Made by a program: the position numbers and the translations under genes | Notes under the pieces: generated by a model | Told to the model about the DNA's origin: nothing | Seen by the model: only the letters and a program-made list of their open reading frames with translations | Databases searched by the model: none | In this document: one piece after another, positions 8,144-18,719 of the stretch | How the letters are laid out: each line of letters begins with the position of its first letter | How positions within the stretch are numbered: position 1 is the first letter of the stretch | Assembly: GCA_937992055.1 (NCBI GenBank) | Contig: CALKLQ010000003.1 | Coordinates: 1-49,138 of the forward strand | Direction: 5' to 3' | Source of the DNA: an uncultured Clostridia bacterium | Lineage (GTDB): Bacteria > Bacillota > Clostridia > Christensenellales > UBA1242 | Length of the DNA stretch: 49,138 bases

Positions 8144-8965
8144 ATGTGGGATGCACTTTTAGATGCACTATTTGATACTTTAAATATAATTCCTATTTTA
8201 TTTTTAGTATATTTAATAATAGAATTTATTGCACATAGTGATAATTTTCATTCAAGTGTAATAAAAGCAAAAAAGTTTGGACCATTAATTGGTGGAACGC
8301 TAGGAATTTTCCCTCAATGTGGATTTTCTAGTGCAATGGCGGACTTATATTCAAAAAGATCTATTACAATAGGCACACTTTTTGCCGTTTTTATTGCAAC
8401 ATCAGACGAAGCAATAGTGATTATGCTGGCTTATCCAAATTTTATTTTAAATCTTCTTCTCTTAATAGCAGTAAAATTTGTTGCAGCGGTTATTATTGGA
8501 TATTTAATTGACATAATTACCAAAAGTTATAAAAAAATAAATAGAGATATTAATCAATCTTACTATGTCGAAAATCATTGTGAGTGTAATATTTTAAAAG
8601 AAACAATAATTCAAACCTTACAAATTTCATTATTTGTTTTTGTTGCAACATTTTTAATTAATGTTTTATTATTACTCGTTCCTATTGAATCTTTTACCCT
8701 TTCATCTAATAAATTTGTTCAGGCTTTGATTACCCCTCTTATAGGTCTTATACCAAATTGTGCATCTTCAATCTTTTTAGTTGAACTTTACATTAATAAT
8801 TTATTGTATTTTGGGTCGTTAATTGGCGGGTTGTCCGCAGGTTCTGGAGTTGGACTATTAGTATTATTTAGAAAAAATAAAAACTTTAAAGAAAATTTAT
8901 TAATTTTATTTACTTTATATTCAATTGGAGCAGTATTAGGACTTTTCATAAACATTTTTTGTTAA
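8144..8965 (+). CDS. ArsP_2-type predicted metal/metalloid exporter
   Basis: Membrane protein of 273 residues that I place in the ArsP_2 / putative manganese-or-arsenic efflux family (pfam11449-like), by its two inverted-repeat signatures: GPLIGGTLGIFPQCGFSSAM with a following TSDEA (about 46-90), and ITPLIGLIPNCASSIFLVEL with GSGVGLL (about 193-240). About 8-10 membrane spans are expected, with the paired PQCG/PNCA loops likely lining the pore. A His/Cys-containing cytoplasmic loop (ENHCECN) lies mid-protein and may bind metal. Start ATG 8144 has AAGGAG six bases upstream; an in-frame ATG at 8129 lies before that ribosome site and is unlikely. The long leader suggests regulated expression. 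Substrate specificity cannot be read from sequence. Confidence 0.75.
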   Translation: MWDALLDALFDTLNIIPILFLVYLIIEFIAHSDNFHSSVIKAKKFGPLIGGTLGIFPQCGFSSAMADLYSKRSITIGTLFAVFIATSDEAIVIMLAYPNFILNLLLLIAVKFVAAVIIGYLIDIITKSYKKINRDINQSYYVENHCECNILKETIIQTLQISLFVFVATFLINVLLLLVPIESFTLSSNKFVQALITPLIGLIPNCASSIFLVELYINNLLYFGSLIGGLSAGSGVGLLVLFRKNKNFKENLLILFTLYSIGAVLGLFINIFC

Positions 8966-9065
8966 AAATTAGTTGGTTTAATAAAAAAATAAAAATTATT
9001 ATTGAAAATTAATTATTATTTATTTTATTTATTTTTTATTTTAGAATTTGATTTTAAATTAAATA

Positions 9066-9140
9066 AAGGCTAGAGAATTGAACAAAGTTTCAAGGTAATC
9101 TTTTAAGATTGCCAGCTGCGATAGCAGCTTCTCTAGCCTT
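9066..9140. ncRNA. 75-nt four-helix cloverleaf element, unknown
   Basis: Almost every base is paired. P1 is AAGGCTAGAGAA (9066-9077) with TTCTCTAGCCTT (9129-9140), 12 bp perfect. P2 is TTGAA/TTCAA (9078-9082, 9089-9093). P3 is GGTAATC/GATTGCC (9094-9100, 9107-9113). P4 is AGCTGC-GATA-GCAGCT (9114-9129). The junction has no unpaired bases, so it could fold as RNA or as a DNA cruciform. It is clearly more GC-rich than its flanks. It is not a tRNA, because T-loop, D-loop and anticodon features are absent, and no T tract follows. It lies between two convergent genes. Confidence 0.6.
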
Positions 9141-9186
9141 AAAAATAGCTTTCAATTACAATCTAAAAATAACAAATATTAAAAAA

Positions 9187-9210
9187 ACTCTTGAAATTCA
9201 AGAGTTTTTT
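9187..9210. terminator. Bidirectional terminator
   Basis: ACTCTTGAA (9187-9195) pairs with TTCAAGAGT (9197-9205), flanked by A and T tracts. It ends the giant lipoprotein gene on the minus strand and can also stop plus-strand transcription. Confidence 0.85.
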
Positions 9211-9219
9211 ATTTAACTA

Positions 9220-12200
9220 CTACTCTATTTCCCATTGCAAAATTGGATAACTAGTTCCTTGAGCATAAACATAGTCAGTTGAATTTAAATTAGATAGTAG
9301 AATATCAAAACCTGTATAAGGTTGAGCTGTAAATCCACTAGGAGCATTATTTATTGCAACTAAGCCGGTAGATTGATTGTAATAGGAAATTGTTTGTTTA
9401 GTTGTATTTTGAGCATTTGAATATCCTACTAACAATCCTACATAAGATGTTCCACGTTCATCATTTAATACTTGTAAATTTACAGTTGAGCTATAACAAT
9501 TGTTAATAACTATACCATTTTGATTGGATGCATAGCCAACTAAACCGCCAACATATATTGTTCTTGTTTGTGAATTTAAATCAACAGAAATATAGTTTGC
9601 AACAGAATATGAGTTTTTAATCATTCCTTGGTTGTGCCCAACAAGTCCACCAACATAACTTATTGCATTACCTGTGGTCGTGATAAATGCATCTATATTC
9701 CCTTTATTGTAACATTGTTCTATATTTGAACTAACATGAGAGAAAGCAACTACACCACCAATGACAAATGTCTTAGAATAAACTTTTATATTACCTTCAT
9801 TGCCACATTGAATCACCTTTCCATAAATTCGTGAAGATGTTGGAGAAACTGTGTTATTATAAACTATTCCGCCTATGTATAGGTTAGAGCTTCTAATTTC
9901 ACTTTGTGCTGTAATTCCATCATAACTTATATTAGCTTTATTGATACATCTTGTAACTACACCGTAGTTATTGCATGCAATTCCACCAAAATAGAAGTCA
10001 ATGCTTTTGTTTAATGAGGAACTGTAATTGAAGTTATTAACTTGGCAATTTTCAATTGTTCCATAATTATAAACGCACAATGCAGAGAGATATAAGCTTG
10101 TTATTGATGACAAATTATTTTGTATGATATTAGCTGTAATTTGTAAATTTTCTATTTTTCCTCTTGTGCCAAGTGTGTTAAATAATGATACTGAAGCACT
10201 GGAATTATTTGTTAAAGTATAATAGATTTCATAATTATTTCCATTGAAAACATTATCAAATTGACTTATAGATTCAGACACTGTTAAATTTTGACTAAGA
10301 GAGAAATAGAATACCTCTTCACCTCCAAAATACGTTGGTTTTACATATCTATAGTTCATATTGAGGAAATCTTCTTCTGATGTAATAATATAAGGGCTAT
10401 CTTTTGAGCCTTCACCAGAGGTAAACAAATTATTGTTAATAAGGGTAAATGGAATTTCAACACCATTGTTTTGTAAAATAAAATCTTCATGTCTTACAAG
10501 ACCTTCTCTAATTTCATCGGAATAAAAATACACATACGAAGAAGCAACATTGCCTCCAGTTAACACCACGCTTATGCTAATTCTATGAAGACCTATTTCT
10601 TTTGGATAGAAGCTTGTTTGTTTTGACAAATAGGTATTTCTCTCTAAAACAATCACATTATTATTTTGGTCTAAAGTTACTAACTCATCGACAATTCTAA
10701 AGCTCACATCGCTTCCAGCTGCGTCATAAGTCCAAGAAATTTCACGTTGTTTTTCGCTGTATGAAATTCCACTTGAAATTGACATAGGCGGAGCAACCGT
10801 TCTTTCCATACTTGGTTTTGAAGAGATAATCTTGTTTTGAGTTACAGGAATAGCTGTTATAGAATACTTTAACAAATTAGAATTTGGTGTTAAAAGAACG
10901 CTTCCATCAATCTCTCCAAAATAACATTCTTCCTCTCCGTCATAGCCTTTTGTAATATTTAAAGTTCTAGTATCAAGTATAAAAGTTTCACCATCCATGT
11001 TACTATATCTTATAACATAATTATAGTCCGTTATCTCTTTTACAAAATCAAACAACTTCCAACGAATAATGAAGCCCTCTTCCCCTCCTTCTAAATAGAC
11101 AACATCTCCTATTTCAGAAAGTATTTCATAGCCATTATCTAAATTAACATCAGAGTTTAAAATCCCTAAGCTATCGCCAAGTGTCTGAATTTTAATGGTA
11201 TATGATTTTCCAGGAACCAAGTTTTTATAAATTTGCAAGTCATCATCACTTAATAATGCAGAATCAAAAACATTTCCATTAACTTTAAAAGAATATTCCT
11301 CATTATCTATCATGAAACTTAAATTAAAGGCATCGCTTTTTTCATCTAATTTATCCCAAGAGATTATTCCATTTTCAACTGTAATATTTTGAACCGGCTT
11401 AAGTTTATAAAATTCAATGGTTGATTGGTTAGTAATTTTGCTTAAAAGTAAATTATATTCCACCCCGTCTTCCGCACGAATGTAAGTTGAGCTTGAATAA
11501 GCTTGAATATAAACTTTATAATCTCCAGGTTTATAACTTTGATTTATTTCTGATAAAACATATTGTTGTCCTTCAATGGTGATATATTCATTACTATCAA
11601 GATACAATTCCGGATAAAAATTCATATTATCAAAGCTTATTTTATAGCCATTTACAGATGCATTGCTATAGTCTTTAACATTTTTCCAAACTAAATTACC
11701 CTCATAAGTTCTTGCATCTTCAACGGAAGGAAGAAGAACTCCGGCAATTGAATTGTTCATAAAGTTTGAAATAGCATAACTTGTGCTTGACTGAGATAGA
11801 TTTGCAAAAGTCGAACCCAAGGTCCTAAAGTTATACGTGTTAAAGCCCTCTATTTGCGATTCAAAAATATTTTTATCTATGCTTAATTTCTGAGTTAAAG
11901 GTTCATTTTGGGTTCCAATCAAAACCTGATATCCACAATTTCCTAAAACATTTTCCCAAACAAAAACACCATTTAAAACATTTGTATTTGGAGTTTTAAG
12001 TTTTGTTATTTTTCCTAAATCAGTTTCCTTTCCAGAAATTACACTTGTTCCATTTCCAAGAGCTTGCATTGTTAAGGAATAGGTTAAAATATTTCCAAAT
12101 AAATCGCTTTCTTGTAGTTGTGAAAAATCCCAGCTATTAACCTCAAATTCTTGCTCAAAGTTATAATTAGAATCTGTTGTTGTTAATTTTAATTTGTAGC

Positions 12201-15200
12201 TTCTGGTTTGAGATACTGTATCCCATGATAAAATTCCATCTAAAATACTTGCAGTAATATTAGGTAAAACCAAAACATCTAATGCATTAGAAACAAATCC
12301 ATTTAGATAATAGGAACTATCACCACTCACCATGACATATAGCTTATGATTACCTGGCTTTAAGTTTTCACTGTTTACTAATTCTCGTAAATCTACAAAT
12401 AGTTCGTTTGTTTTATAAACTATGCTACGTTTTCCCAAATTATTTTCTGAAATTATAAAATACTTGTAATCTGCACTATAATTTTTATCTTGAGGAAGAA
12501 ATACTTCATCCCAAGACAAAATATAATTAGAAATACTTGCTTTAGGTGCATGAGGAAGGTAAACTTCAAAGCCAATGTTGAACATTGAAGTCAGCCAGTT
12601 TTCACTGTTCCCCTGTTGAGAAAGAGAAACATAGTGAGCACCAGGAGTCAAATCTCCAATCTCTCCCGCTAGAAAAGATAGATTTGGCCAACCAAATTCA
12701 AAATCTTTATCAAGACCCAAAGAAGGGGCAATTAATTCAAATAATTTGCCGTCAGCAAGTTCTGGACGGAAAAGTCTGTAAGCCTCTATGTTATATCTTC
12801 TTTCCACATTTTGATTGTCTACAAACTTTAATGTAATAATATTATCTTCAAGTTCTTCAATTACATCGCTATAAACAAAAGGATGAATTCCTGCATTCAA
12901 TGTTGCAGTTTGATTGAATATATCAATGCTGACATCATAGTCAAGACCGCTAGCTTTCCAAATTAAACTACCATCTATTAATGAAATTTCATCTGGAGCT
13001 TTAAGTTTCGTCACCTCTTGCAAAAGTATATCATCCTCGGTTTCTTTATTTATAGTTGAAATGTAACTTGGCGAAACCTCCCCGCCTTCAACATTGTAAA
13101 CCGCTCTAACTCCAAAATAGTAATTTATATTTTCATTCCTAGCCCCAAAATTATCTGGAACTATAAAATAAGTTTGATTAGTTGGAGTTGAATACTCTGT
13201 GTATGATTCAATAAATTGATTATAGTCTAATTGTTCCCCGTTGGTGACATTATAGTAATAAATATAGTAGGCGTTTGCATTATCAACCGGTTCCCAAACC
13301 AATTTCCCATTTTCTACCAATATATTAGGAGCATCTAACTTTTTAAAGCCTCTTACTTTTACCTCTTTAGAAGATAAACAATAATACTCATTTTCAACCA
13401 GAGTAGAATTTCCAATAGCTTTTAAACTTACACTATAATCTCCACCTAAAAAATTCGCATCATCACAATTTAAAGTAGCATAATTAGATATAGCCATTGC
13501 TCTGGCATTTAGCTTTGTACTTGACAGCACAATCAAAGTGCCAGAAGAATTGACTACTTTATTAAATTTGATTGTAAAAGCATTTACATCACTTTTACTC
13601 CAAGAATAACTAACCGTTTCTGGAGTGTTTGGGTTTTCTAATATCTTGACTTTTATTGGATTTGAATAATCTGAGTAAAGAATGTTATTTTGATTAGAAG
13701 TTGCTTGAACCCTAATAGTATACAAAACATTGGTCAAAAGCTTATTGTTTCCATTGTACATGGTTGATGAACTATAGCTAGAATTCTGTTCATCTTTTAT
13801 CAAATCGTATTCAACACCATTTTCTTCACATTTTGCCCTATAACCATTTGCCAGTTCAACCTCATCAAAGGCAAATTCACCCAGCTTAACCACCAAATTT
13901 TCTAAAATGGATAATTTGAAGGCGGTAAAATTTTCTTCTCCAGTACTATTTTGTCTGTAGGCTGAATCCAAAACAATGTCTTCGCTAACTAATGAATTTC
14001 CAACATTTCCTATATTTTTTATGTTCGCAACTATCTGTCCACTAACTCCCGTTAAAAGATCAAAGTTTTCATTAAGGTCTTTAACAAAACGTTCTTCCAC
14101 ATCATCTGTACCATTATTGTAGCCCAACCTCAAAAGGTAACTCATTGTTGAAACATCCAAACTTTTTGTCCAGGTTAACACTCCATTGTTTGAGAAAATA
14201 TTTGACACTTGAGCAAGACGCTTTCCAGCAATCTCACATGCTTTTGAGTTCATACTTGAACCTGAAGTTGCAATTATTGAAATTTTAAAGTTTCCTGCTT
14301 TTAAGGCCTTGTCAAAATCTCCGGTAATTTCATATGTAATTTTACCCAAGTTATCCGGCTTATGTAAATTATCTTCAAAAGAGGTGTTTTCTACACTTAA
14401 AATATAGGTAATATCCTCTCTTGATTTTAGCTCATTAGCATCAATTTGCAAAAATAATTTGTCTTGCAAGAAAGAATCTCTATAAAAACCATCAAAGGTT
14501 ACACTAGCCAAACGCTCTTGATTTAATTTGTTAGTATTTGAGTTAAGATATCCTTCACATGTTGAATATACCTCAAAAACAAAGCTACCATCTCCAAGTT
14601 GGTCCCACTCTTGCGGATACATAAACTTTTGACCTTGAGTTAAGGTCTTTGTCAAAATCACTCTTTCTTCATCTGTTGTTTTAAATTTAACTGTCAAAAC
14701 ATTTGTTGCATTTGCATCACTTGAAATTTCCAAATGATCACCAAATAATTGAACTTGTGGTTTAGAAAGTTTGGTGATATCATAAGAGGTAAATTCACTT
14801 GAAAGTGTATTTTGTCCATCTCCTAAAGCCAAAACATTAAATACAACTATTCCACTATAGTCCATGGCAACTACTTCACTATAGTCGTGGCTAAGTTTAG
14901 TTGTTTTATTTAAAGATGATTTTACATTTTGAGCAAGTTCATAATAGGTTACATAACCAACAGAATCTAATTTTTGTGAATAGCTAAGCACACCCTCTTT
15001 TGAAACTAAAATTGCATCTTTTGCTATAGGAGCCAATCTTCGTGTGATAACGCTTGAACTTATTTCAGAAGAAAGATAATTTTCCCTTGTTGCTTTCACT
15101 GCTATTTCATAAATTCCGCCATTAGTTTCATCAAATTGAAATTTATCCGTGCTTAAACTTGTCTGAAAGGTTTTGGCGAAAAGCTCGCCATTTACATAGA

Positions 15201-18200
15201 TTTCATAAACATCAGCATTTTCTACACCTTCAAATGAAATTATAACATTCTTTTGTTCAAACTCATCTTCTGCTTCCACTTTTAAGTTGGTCACTTTTGC
15301 AAGTTTTGAAAGTTGTTTTCCATCTTTAAAATTCCCACTCAAATAACCAATAGAACCCGCCGCCAAAGTGTATGGGGAAACCAAACCTCTTACAAAAATA
15401 TCATAATTAAATGCGCTGTTTGTTACAAAATTCAAAATTCGCTCATCAGATAAGGAAATTTGATTATCATTAAGAATTATTAACTCCTGCCTATCACCCT
15501 CAACAATTTTAAGTTCGTAACCATCAGCGTCTGCCAATCTTTCCCATATAATTAAATTGTTTTCAATTTCAGGAGCTGGCAAATAGTCAAAACGCTTGAA
15601 ATTAAAGTTTGTTTTTAAACTATTTATATAATAAACTTCATTTAAAAAGCCTGAAGCAATGTTGCGAAGTGAAATGGTTTTAAGATTTTGGTCTACCATG
15701 TTTAAGCTAAAGTTGCTTAGCTCAATGCTATCATTTACTAATATTTCGCCTACGCCTTCTAAAGCATCTATTAGAATGCTTTCATCTTGTAAAACATCAA
15801 TGCTTTCAACCTTTGGCAGTCTTTGCACTTTAACCACGTTCCAGACTGAAGGTAAAAAGTTTTCCGCTATAGCTTGTACTTTAATAATTGCCATTTCGTC
15901 TATTGTTGGTGATTGAAATGTGTTTGATGTGATATTGCTAACATTGTCATTATAGCTAACATTATAGCTTGTTGCATTTGCAACTTCATTCCAAGAAACA
16001 ATCACATAATTTTGTTCAAATCCCTCCTCAGGAGTAATCTCAAAAGGCGTTTGAATTGTCAATCTTTGAAGCAAAAACCCATCACTTTCAATAGAGGATA
16101 TTTTACCTTGATCGCTTGTTCCTAATTCCATAGCTTGGATATAAGCTGAAATATAGACTTTAGCACCATTACCAAATTCTTCTATAAATTCTTTTAGTTG
16201 TTCATCTTGAGTAAGTTCAATTGAGTTTGAAACACTTTGAGTTTCAAATTTCCTTTCTCCATTTTCAAATCTAATAATATAACTTTCTGCCTCATCTACG
16301 CTAGACCAATTCAATGTATAATTTGAAAGTGATATATCATCTACTTTATTTAATCTAGAAATATTGAAAGTTGAAACTTCGCTGTCGATATAATAATTGT
16401 TTCCTTCATCCATTTGAGCTAAGAACTTAACTTTGACAACAAAATTTTCATGTTCATCAAACTCTTCAGTTTCAACCTCATTTACAAAAATTTGATATGG
16501 TTTTAAATTACTTGCAGAGGCTGGAATATTTTTAACTTCCAAAACTTTATTGGCATCTACTTTGATGAATTGTGGCAAAGCCAATTTTTCTATTTTTACA
16601 CTAGCAAACAAAGAATTTAATAAATTTCCATCACCATTATTTTCCGCCGAGTTAGAAATTGACCTTGCAACCGCTTTAAAAGTATAAACCCCACTTTGGG
16701 CAATAACATCTGCAATTGAAAGTTCCAAATCTTGACTTAAAATTTCAAACTCTTCATCATTTAAATAAATGACATACTCTTCGGCATTTTCTACTGATGA
16801 AACAATTAGTTTTTGTGTTTGCTTATCAAATCTCAATTGCGGAGTGTCTAATGCTTGAATAATTTTAAATTCTATTTCTGAGCCAGTTAAAGAATTTAAA
16901 TATTCACTTTCATTTCCTTTTGCAAACACTTTTAACTTATAATCTCCAAAAAGAAGGTTATTTTTTGATATATAATTTAAATTTGTGGAACCATGGTCTA
17001 AAACCTGATTATCTTTTACGAGCTCAAACTCATAAAAGCTTGCCCCTACTACGTTCTCCCAATAAACCTTGTTATCATCTTGTAATAATGATGGGCTTGA
17101 AAGTCGTTCAACAGTCAATATATTGCTTTTAGCATCTTCGGAAAGCACAAAATAATTCGCTCCCTGGCTAGAAAAACTATTATCAAAGCCAATTACCTTT
17201 ATCTCATATTTTTTTGCAAGGTTAAAAAGCTCATTGCTAGATTTTTGTAGTTTTAGATATTCTTTTCCCTCGAACTCTTGTTTTGAAAATTGCACACCAA
17301 CATCATCAATCAAAACTTGATAACCCTCACAACCAGAAATAGAAACAAAATTCAAGTAACTGAAACCATCAATAACTCTATGCGTCAAATTAGAAATTGT
17401 AGGCAATCTTTTAATATGAATTATATTTGATTTTTCACTATCAATTTGGTTCTCTTCGCTTGCGTGCTTAATCGCATATATTTCGTAAATGCCCGCATTC
17501 TCAACAAAAGAATATTGATAAGAAATAAAATCATGTTCTTCCAACTGATTTGTAACAGTATTTTTTATGTAAATTTTAACATTATCACTATCAGTTGTAA
17601 ATTTGCAACTTATTGGGTCAAATGTCAAATTAGGGACTGCAAGTTTTTCAATTGATTTAAAATCTGAAGGTTCTGAAGACAAAAGCTCTTGACCATTTCC
17701 AAGTGCTTGAACAGAAACATAGTATTGTCCATATTCAAACTCATCAAACTTGTAACTTCCGGAATTATCTTGAACATATTGGGTTTGACCAACACTGGTT
17801 TTAATTGCAAGTTTGTATGTAGCGCCCAGATTGGCTTGAGAAATGTCGTAATTTAAGATTCCATTGGAAACAGATAAACTAGGGGTGTTAAGACGGATTA
17901 AAATTTTTTCTGTAGCTTCCCCAAAAGCATTTTCGTTTTTAGCACGAACCTTAATTAAATATTCTTGGGCCTTTTGCAAATTCAAATTGCAAAAATTTGT
18001 TTTAAGATTCGTTAAAATTCCATCAACTTCAACAGTATAATCGCAATCTTCAATCTCGTCCCAGGAAAGTACTCCAGTTTCATCATTATAGACTAAATTT
18101 TGCACTCTATCCAAAATTTCAAAACTAATTTCATCTGAAAAATCAGACTCTAAATATGAACTATTTTTTGCTTTTACACTTACCCGATAATTACCTGGCT

Positions 18201-18699
18201 CTGTTAACTTTAATTGGTTATCTATTATAGTTTGACTGCTTGTATTTTCGCCATTAATTATTTTAACCTCATATGAACTTGCAAAGACAACATTTTGATT
18301 ATCATAAACAAAAGCAGGATTCCATTTGATACACATATGTTCATAATCAAATTCCAAACCTGTTACCTTTTGAAATTTTTCTTTTTGAGGTGTAACTTTG
18401 ACATTCAAATATGTAGTTTTTGAAGAAACTTTAGCCTCAATAATGGCCGCACCACTTCCACGTGCTATCAATTTATTAGTAGGTGAAATAAATACTATTT
18501 GATTATTACTAGTTGAAAAAGTTAAATCTTCCAAAGAACAATTTTCAATTTTTAAAATTGATGATAGTTCAATTTCCTGACCAACAATCATTTCAATATC
18601 CGTGTTTTCAAAACTAATACGAGCATTGTTGACACATCCATAGAACAATCCCATGGACAAAACACATAATAATACTATCAAAGCTTTTTTTATCTTCAT
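9220..18699 (-). CDS. Giant repeat surface lipoprotein (Ig-like, FN3-like, GLUG repeats)
   Basis: Protein of 3159 residues, one of the largest possible for such a genome. It starts with a lipoprotein signal peptide and lipobox (LFYGC, Cys22). A Big_2-like Ig domain follows (about 30-105, ending with SGAAIIEAKV). Then come roughly 25-30 degenerate fibronectin-III-like units of about 90-100 residues, each with the pattern P-x-L-x(3-6)-NG-x-L-x-W-D/E followed by A-x-x-Y. The last ~430 residues hold at least six GLUG-like repeats (YVGGLVGHNQG, GGIACNNYG). There is no LPXTG motif or membrane anchor at the C-terminus, so the lipid is the only visible anchor. ATG 18699 is preferred over a GTG nine bases earlier, because AAAGGTG lies six bases before the ATG and the GTG itself is in that site. 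It lies 20 bp behind tpiA with no terminator between. Probably an adhesin (inference). Confidence 0.85.
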   Translation of the reverse strand: MKIKKALIVLLCVLSMGLFYGCVNNARISFENTDIEMIVGQEIELSSILKIENCSLEDLTFSTSNNQIVFISPTNKLIARGSGAAIIEAKVSSKTTYLNVKVTPQKEKFQKVTGLEFDYEHMCIKWNPAFVYDNQNVVFASSYEVKIINGENTSSQTIIDNQLKLTEPGNYRVSVKAKNSSYLESDFSDEISFEILDRVQNLVYNDETGVLSWDEIEDCDYTVEVDGILTNLKTNFCNLNLQKAQEYLIKVRAKNENAFGEATEKILIRLNTPSLSVSNGILNYDISQANLGATYKLAIKTSVGQTQYVQDNSGSYKFDEFEYGQYYVSVQALGNGQELLSSEPSDFKSIEKLAVPNLTFDPISCKFTTDSDNVKIYIKNTVTNQLEEHDFISYQYSFVENAGIYEIYAIKHASEENQIDSEKSNIIHIKRLPTISNLTHRVIDGFSYLNFVSISGCEGYQVLIDDVGVQFSKQEFEGKEYLKLQKSSNELFNLAKKYEIKVIGFDNSFSSQGANYFVLSEDAKSNILTVERLSSPSLLQDDNKVYWENVVGASFYEFELVKDNQVLDHGSTNLNYISKNNLLFGDYKLKVFAKGNESEYLNSLTGSEIEFKIIQALDTPQLRFDKQTQKLIVSSVENAEEYVIYLNDEEFEILSQDLELSIADVIAQSGVYTFKAVARSISNSAENNGDGNLLNSLFASVKIEKLALPQFIKVDANKVLEVKNIPASASNLKPYQIFVNEVETEEFDEHENFVVKVKFLAQMDEGNNYYIDSEVSTFNISRLNKVDDISLSNYTLNWSSVDEAESYIIRFENGERKFETQSVSNSIELTQDEQLKEFIEEFGNGAKVYISAYIQAMELGTSDQGKISSIESDGFLLQRLTIQTPFEITPEEGFEQNYVIVSWNEVANATSYNVSYNDNVSNITSNTFQSPTIDEMAIIKVQAIAENFLPSVWNVVKVQRLPKVESIDVLQDESILIDALEGVGEILVNDSIELSNFSLNMVDQNLKTISLRNIASGFLNEVYYINSLKTNFNFKRFDYLPAPEIENNLIIWERLADADGYELKIVEGDRQELIILNDNQISLSDERILNFVTNSAFNYDIFVRGLVSPYTLAAGSIGYLSGNFKDGKQLSKLAKVTNLKVEAEDEFEQKNVIISFEGVENADVYEIYVNGELFAKTFQTSLSTDKFQFDETNGGIYEIAVKATRENYLSSEISSSVITRRLAPIAKDAILVSKEGVLSYSQKLDSVGYVTYYELAQNVKSSLNKTTKLSHDYSEVVAMDYSGIVVFNVLALGDGQNTLSSEFTSYDITKLSKPQVQLFGDHLEISSDANATNVLTVKFKTTDEERVILTKTLTQGQKFMYPQEWDQLGDGSFVFEVYSTCEGYLNSNTNKLNQERLASVTFDGFYRDSFLQDKLFLQIDANELKSREDITYILSVENTSFEDNLHKPDNLGKITYEITGDFDKALKAGNFKISIIATSGSSMNSKACEIAGKRLAQVSNIFSNNGVLTWTKSLDVSTMSYLLRLGYNNGTDDVEERFVKDLNENFDLLTGVSGQIVANIKNIGNVGNSLVSEDIVLDSAYRQNSTGEENFTAFKLSILENLVVKLGEFAFDEVELANGYRAKCEENGVEYDLIKDEQNSSYSSSTMYNGNNKLLTNVLYTIRVQATSNQNNILYSDYSNPIKVKILENPNTPETVSYSWSKSDVNAFTIKFNKVVNSSGTLIVLSSTKLNARAMAISNYATLNCDDANFLGGDYSVSLKAIGNSTLVENEYYCLSSKEVKVRGFKKLDAPNILVENGKLVWEPVDNANAYYIYYYNVTNGEQLDYNQFIESYTEYSTPTNQTYFIVPDNFGARNENINYYFGVRAVYNVEGGEVSPSYISTINKETEDDILLQEVTKLKAPDEISLIDGSLIWKASGLDYDVSIDIFNQTATLNAGIHPFVYSDVIEELEDNIITLKFVDNQNVERRYNIEAYRLFRPELADGKLFELIAPSLGLDKDFEFGWPNLSFLAGEIGDLTPGAHYVSLSQQGNSENWLTSMFNIGFEVYLPHAPKASISNYILSWDEVFLPQDKNYSADYKYFIISENNLGKRSIVYKTNELFVDLRELVNSENLKPGNHKLYVMVSGDSSYYLNGFVSNALDVLVLPNITASILDGILSWDTVSQTRSYKLKLTTTDSNYNFEQEFEVNSWDFSQLQESDLFGNILTYSLTMQALGNGTSVISGKETDLGKITKLKTPNTNVLNGVFVWENVLGNCGYQVLIGTQNEPLTQKLSIDKNIFESQIEGFNTYNFRTLGSTFANLSQSSTSYAISNFMNNSIAGVLLPSVEDARTYEGNLVWKNVKDYSNASVNGYKISFDNMNFYPELYLDSNEYITIEGQQYVLSEINQSYKPGDYKVYIQAYSSSTYIRAEDGVEYNLLLSKITNQSTIEFYKLKPVQNITVENGIISWDKLDEKSDAFNLSFMIDNEEYSFKVNGNVFDSALLSDDDLQIYKNLVPGKSYTIKIQTLGDSLGILNSDVNLDNGYEILSEIGDVVYLEGGEEGFIIRWKLFDFVKEITDYNYVIRYSNMDGETFILDTRTLNITKGYDGEEECYFGEIDGSVLLTPNSNLLKYSITAIPVTQNKIISSKPSMERTVAPPMSISSGISYSEKQREISWTYDAAGSDVSFRIVDELVTLDQNNNVIVLERNTYLSKQTSFYPKEIGLHRISISVVLTGGNVASSYVYFYSDEIREGLVRHEDFILQNNGVEIPFTLINNNLFTSGEGSKDSPYIITSEEDFLNMNYRYVKPTYFGGEEVFYFSLSQNLTVSESISQFDNVFNGNNYEIYYTLTNNSSASVSLFNTLGTRGKIENLQITANIIQNNLSSITSLYLSALCVYNYGTIENCQVNNFNYSSSLNKSIDFYFGGIACNNYGVVTRCINKANISYDGITAQSEIRSSNLYIGGIVYNNTVSPTSSRIYGKVIQCGNEGNIKVYSKTFVIGGVVAFSHVSSNIEQCYNKGNIDAFITTTGNAISYVGGLVGHNQGMIKNSYSVANYISVDLNSQTRTIYVGGLVGYASNQNGIVINNCYSSTVNLQVLNDERGTSYVGLLVGYSNAQNTTKQTISYYNQSTGLVAINNAPSGFTAQPYTGFDILLSNLNSTDYVYAQGTSYPILQWEIE

Positions 18700-18719
18700 T
18701 ACTTTCACCTTTTGTGATT

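Noticed and set aside
9066..9140. tRNA, purine or other known riboswitch
   Set aside because: No anticodon, D or T loop signature, and none of the conserved riboswitch bases that I know. Reported as an unknown element.
12585..17655. Several plus-strand frames opposite the giant lipoprotein gene
   Set aside because: They have no ribosome sites and mirror the repetitive codon pattern of the long gene; they are shadows.
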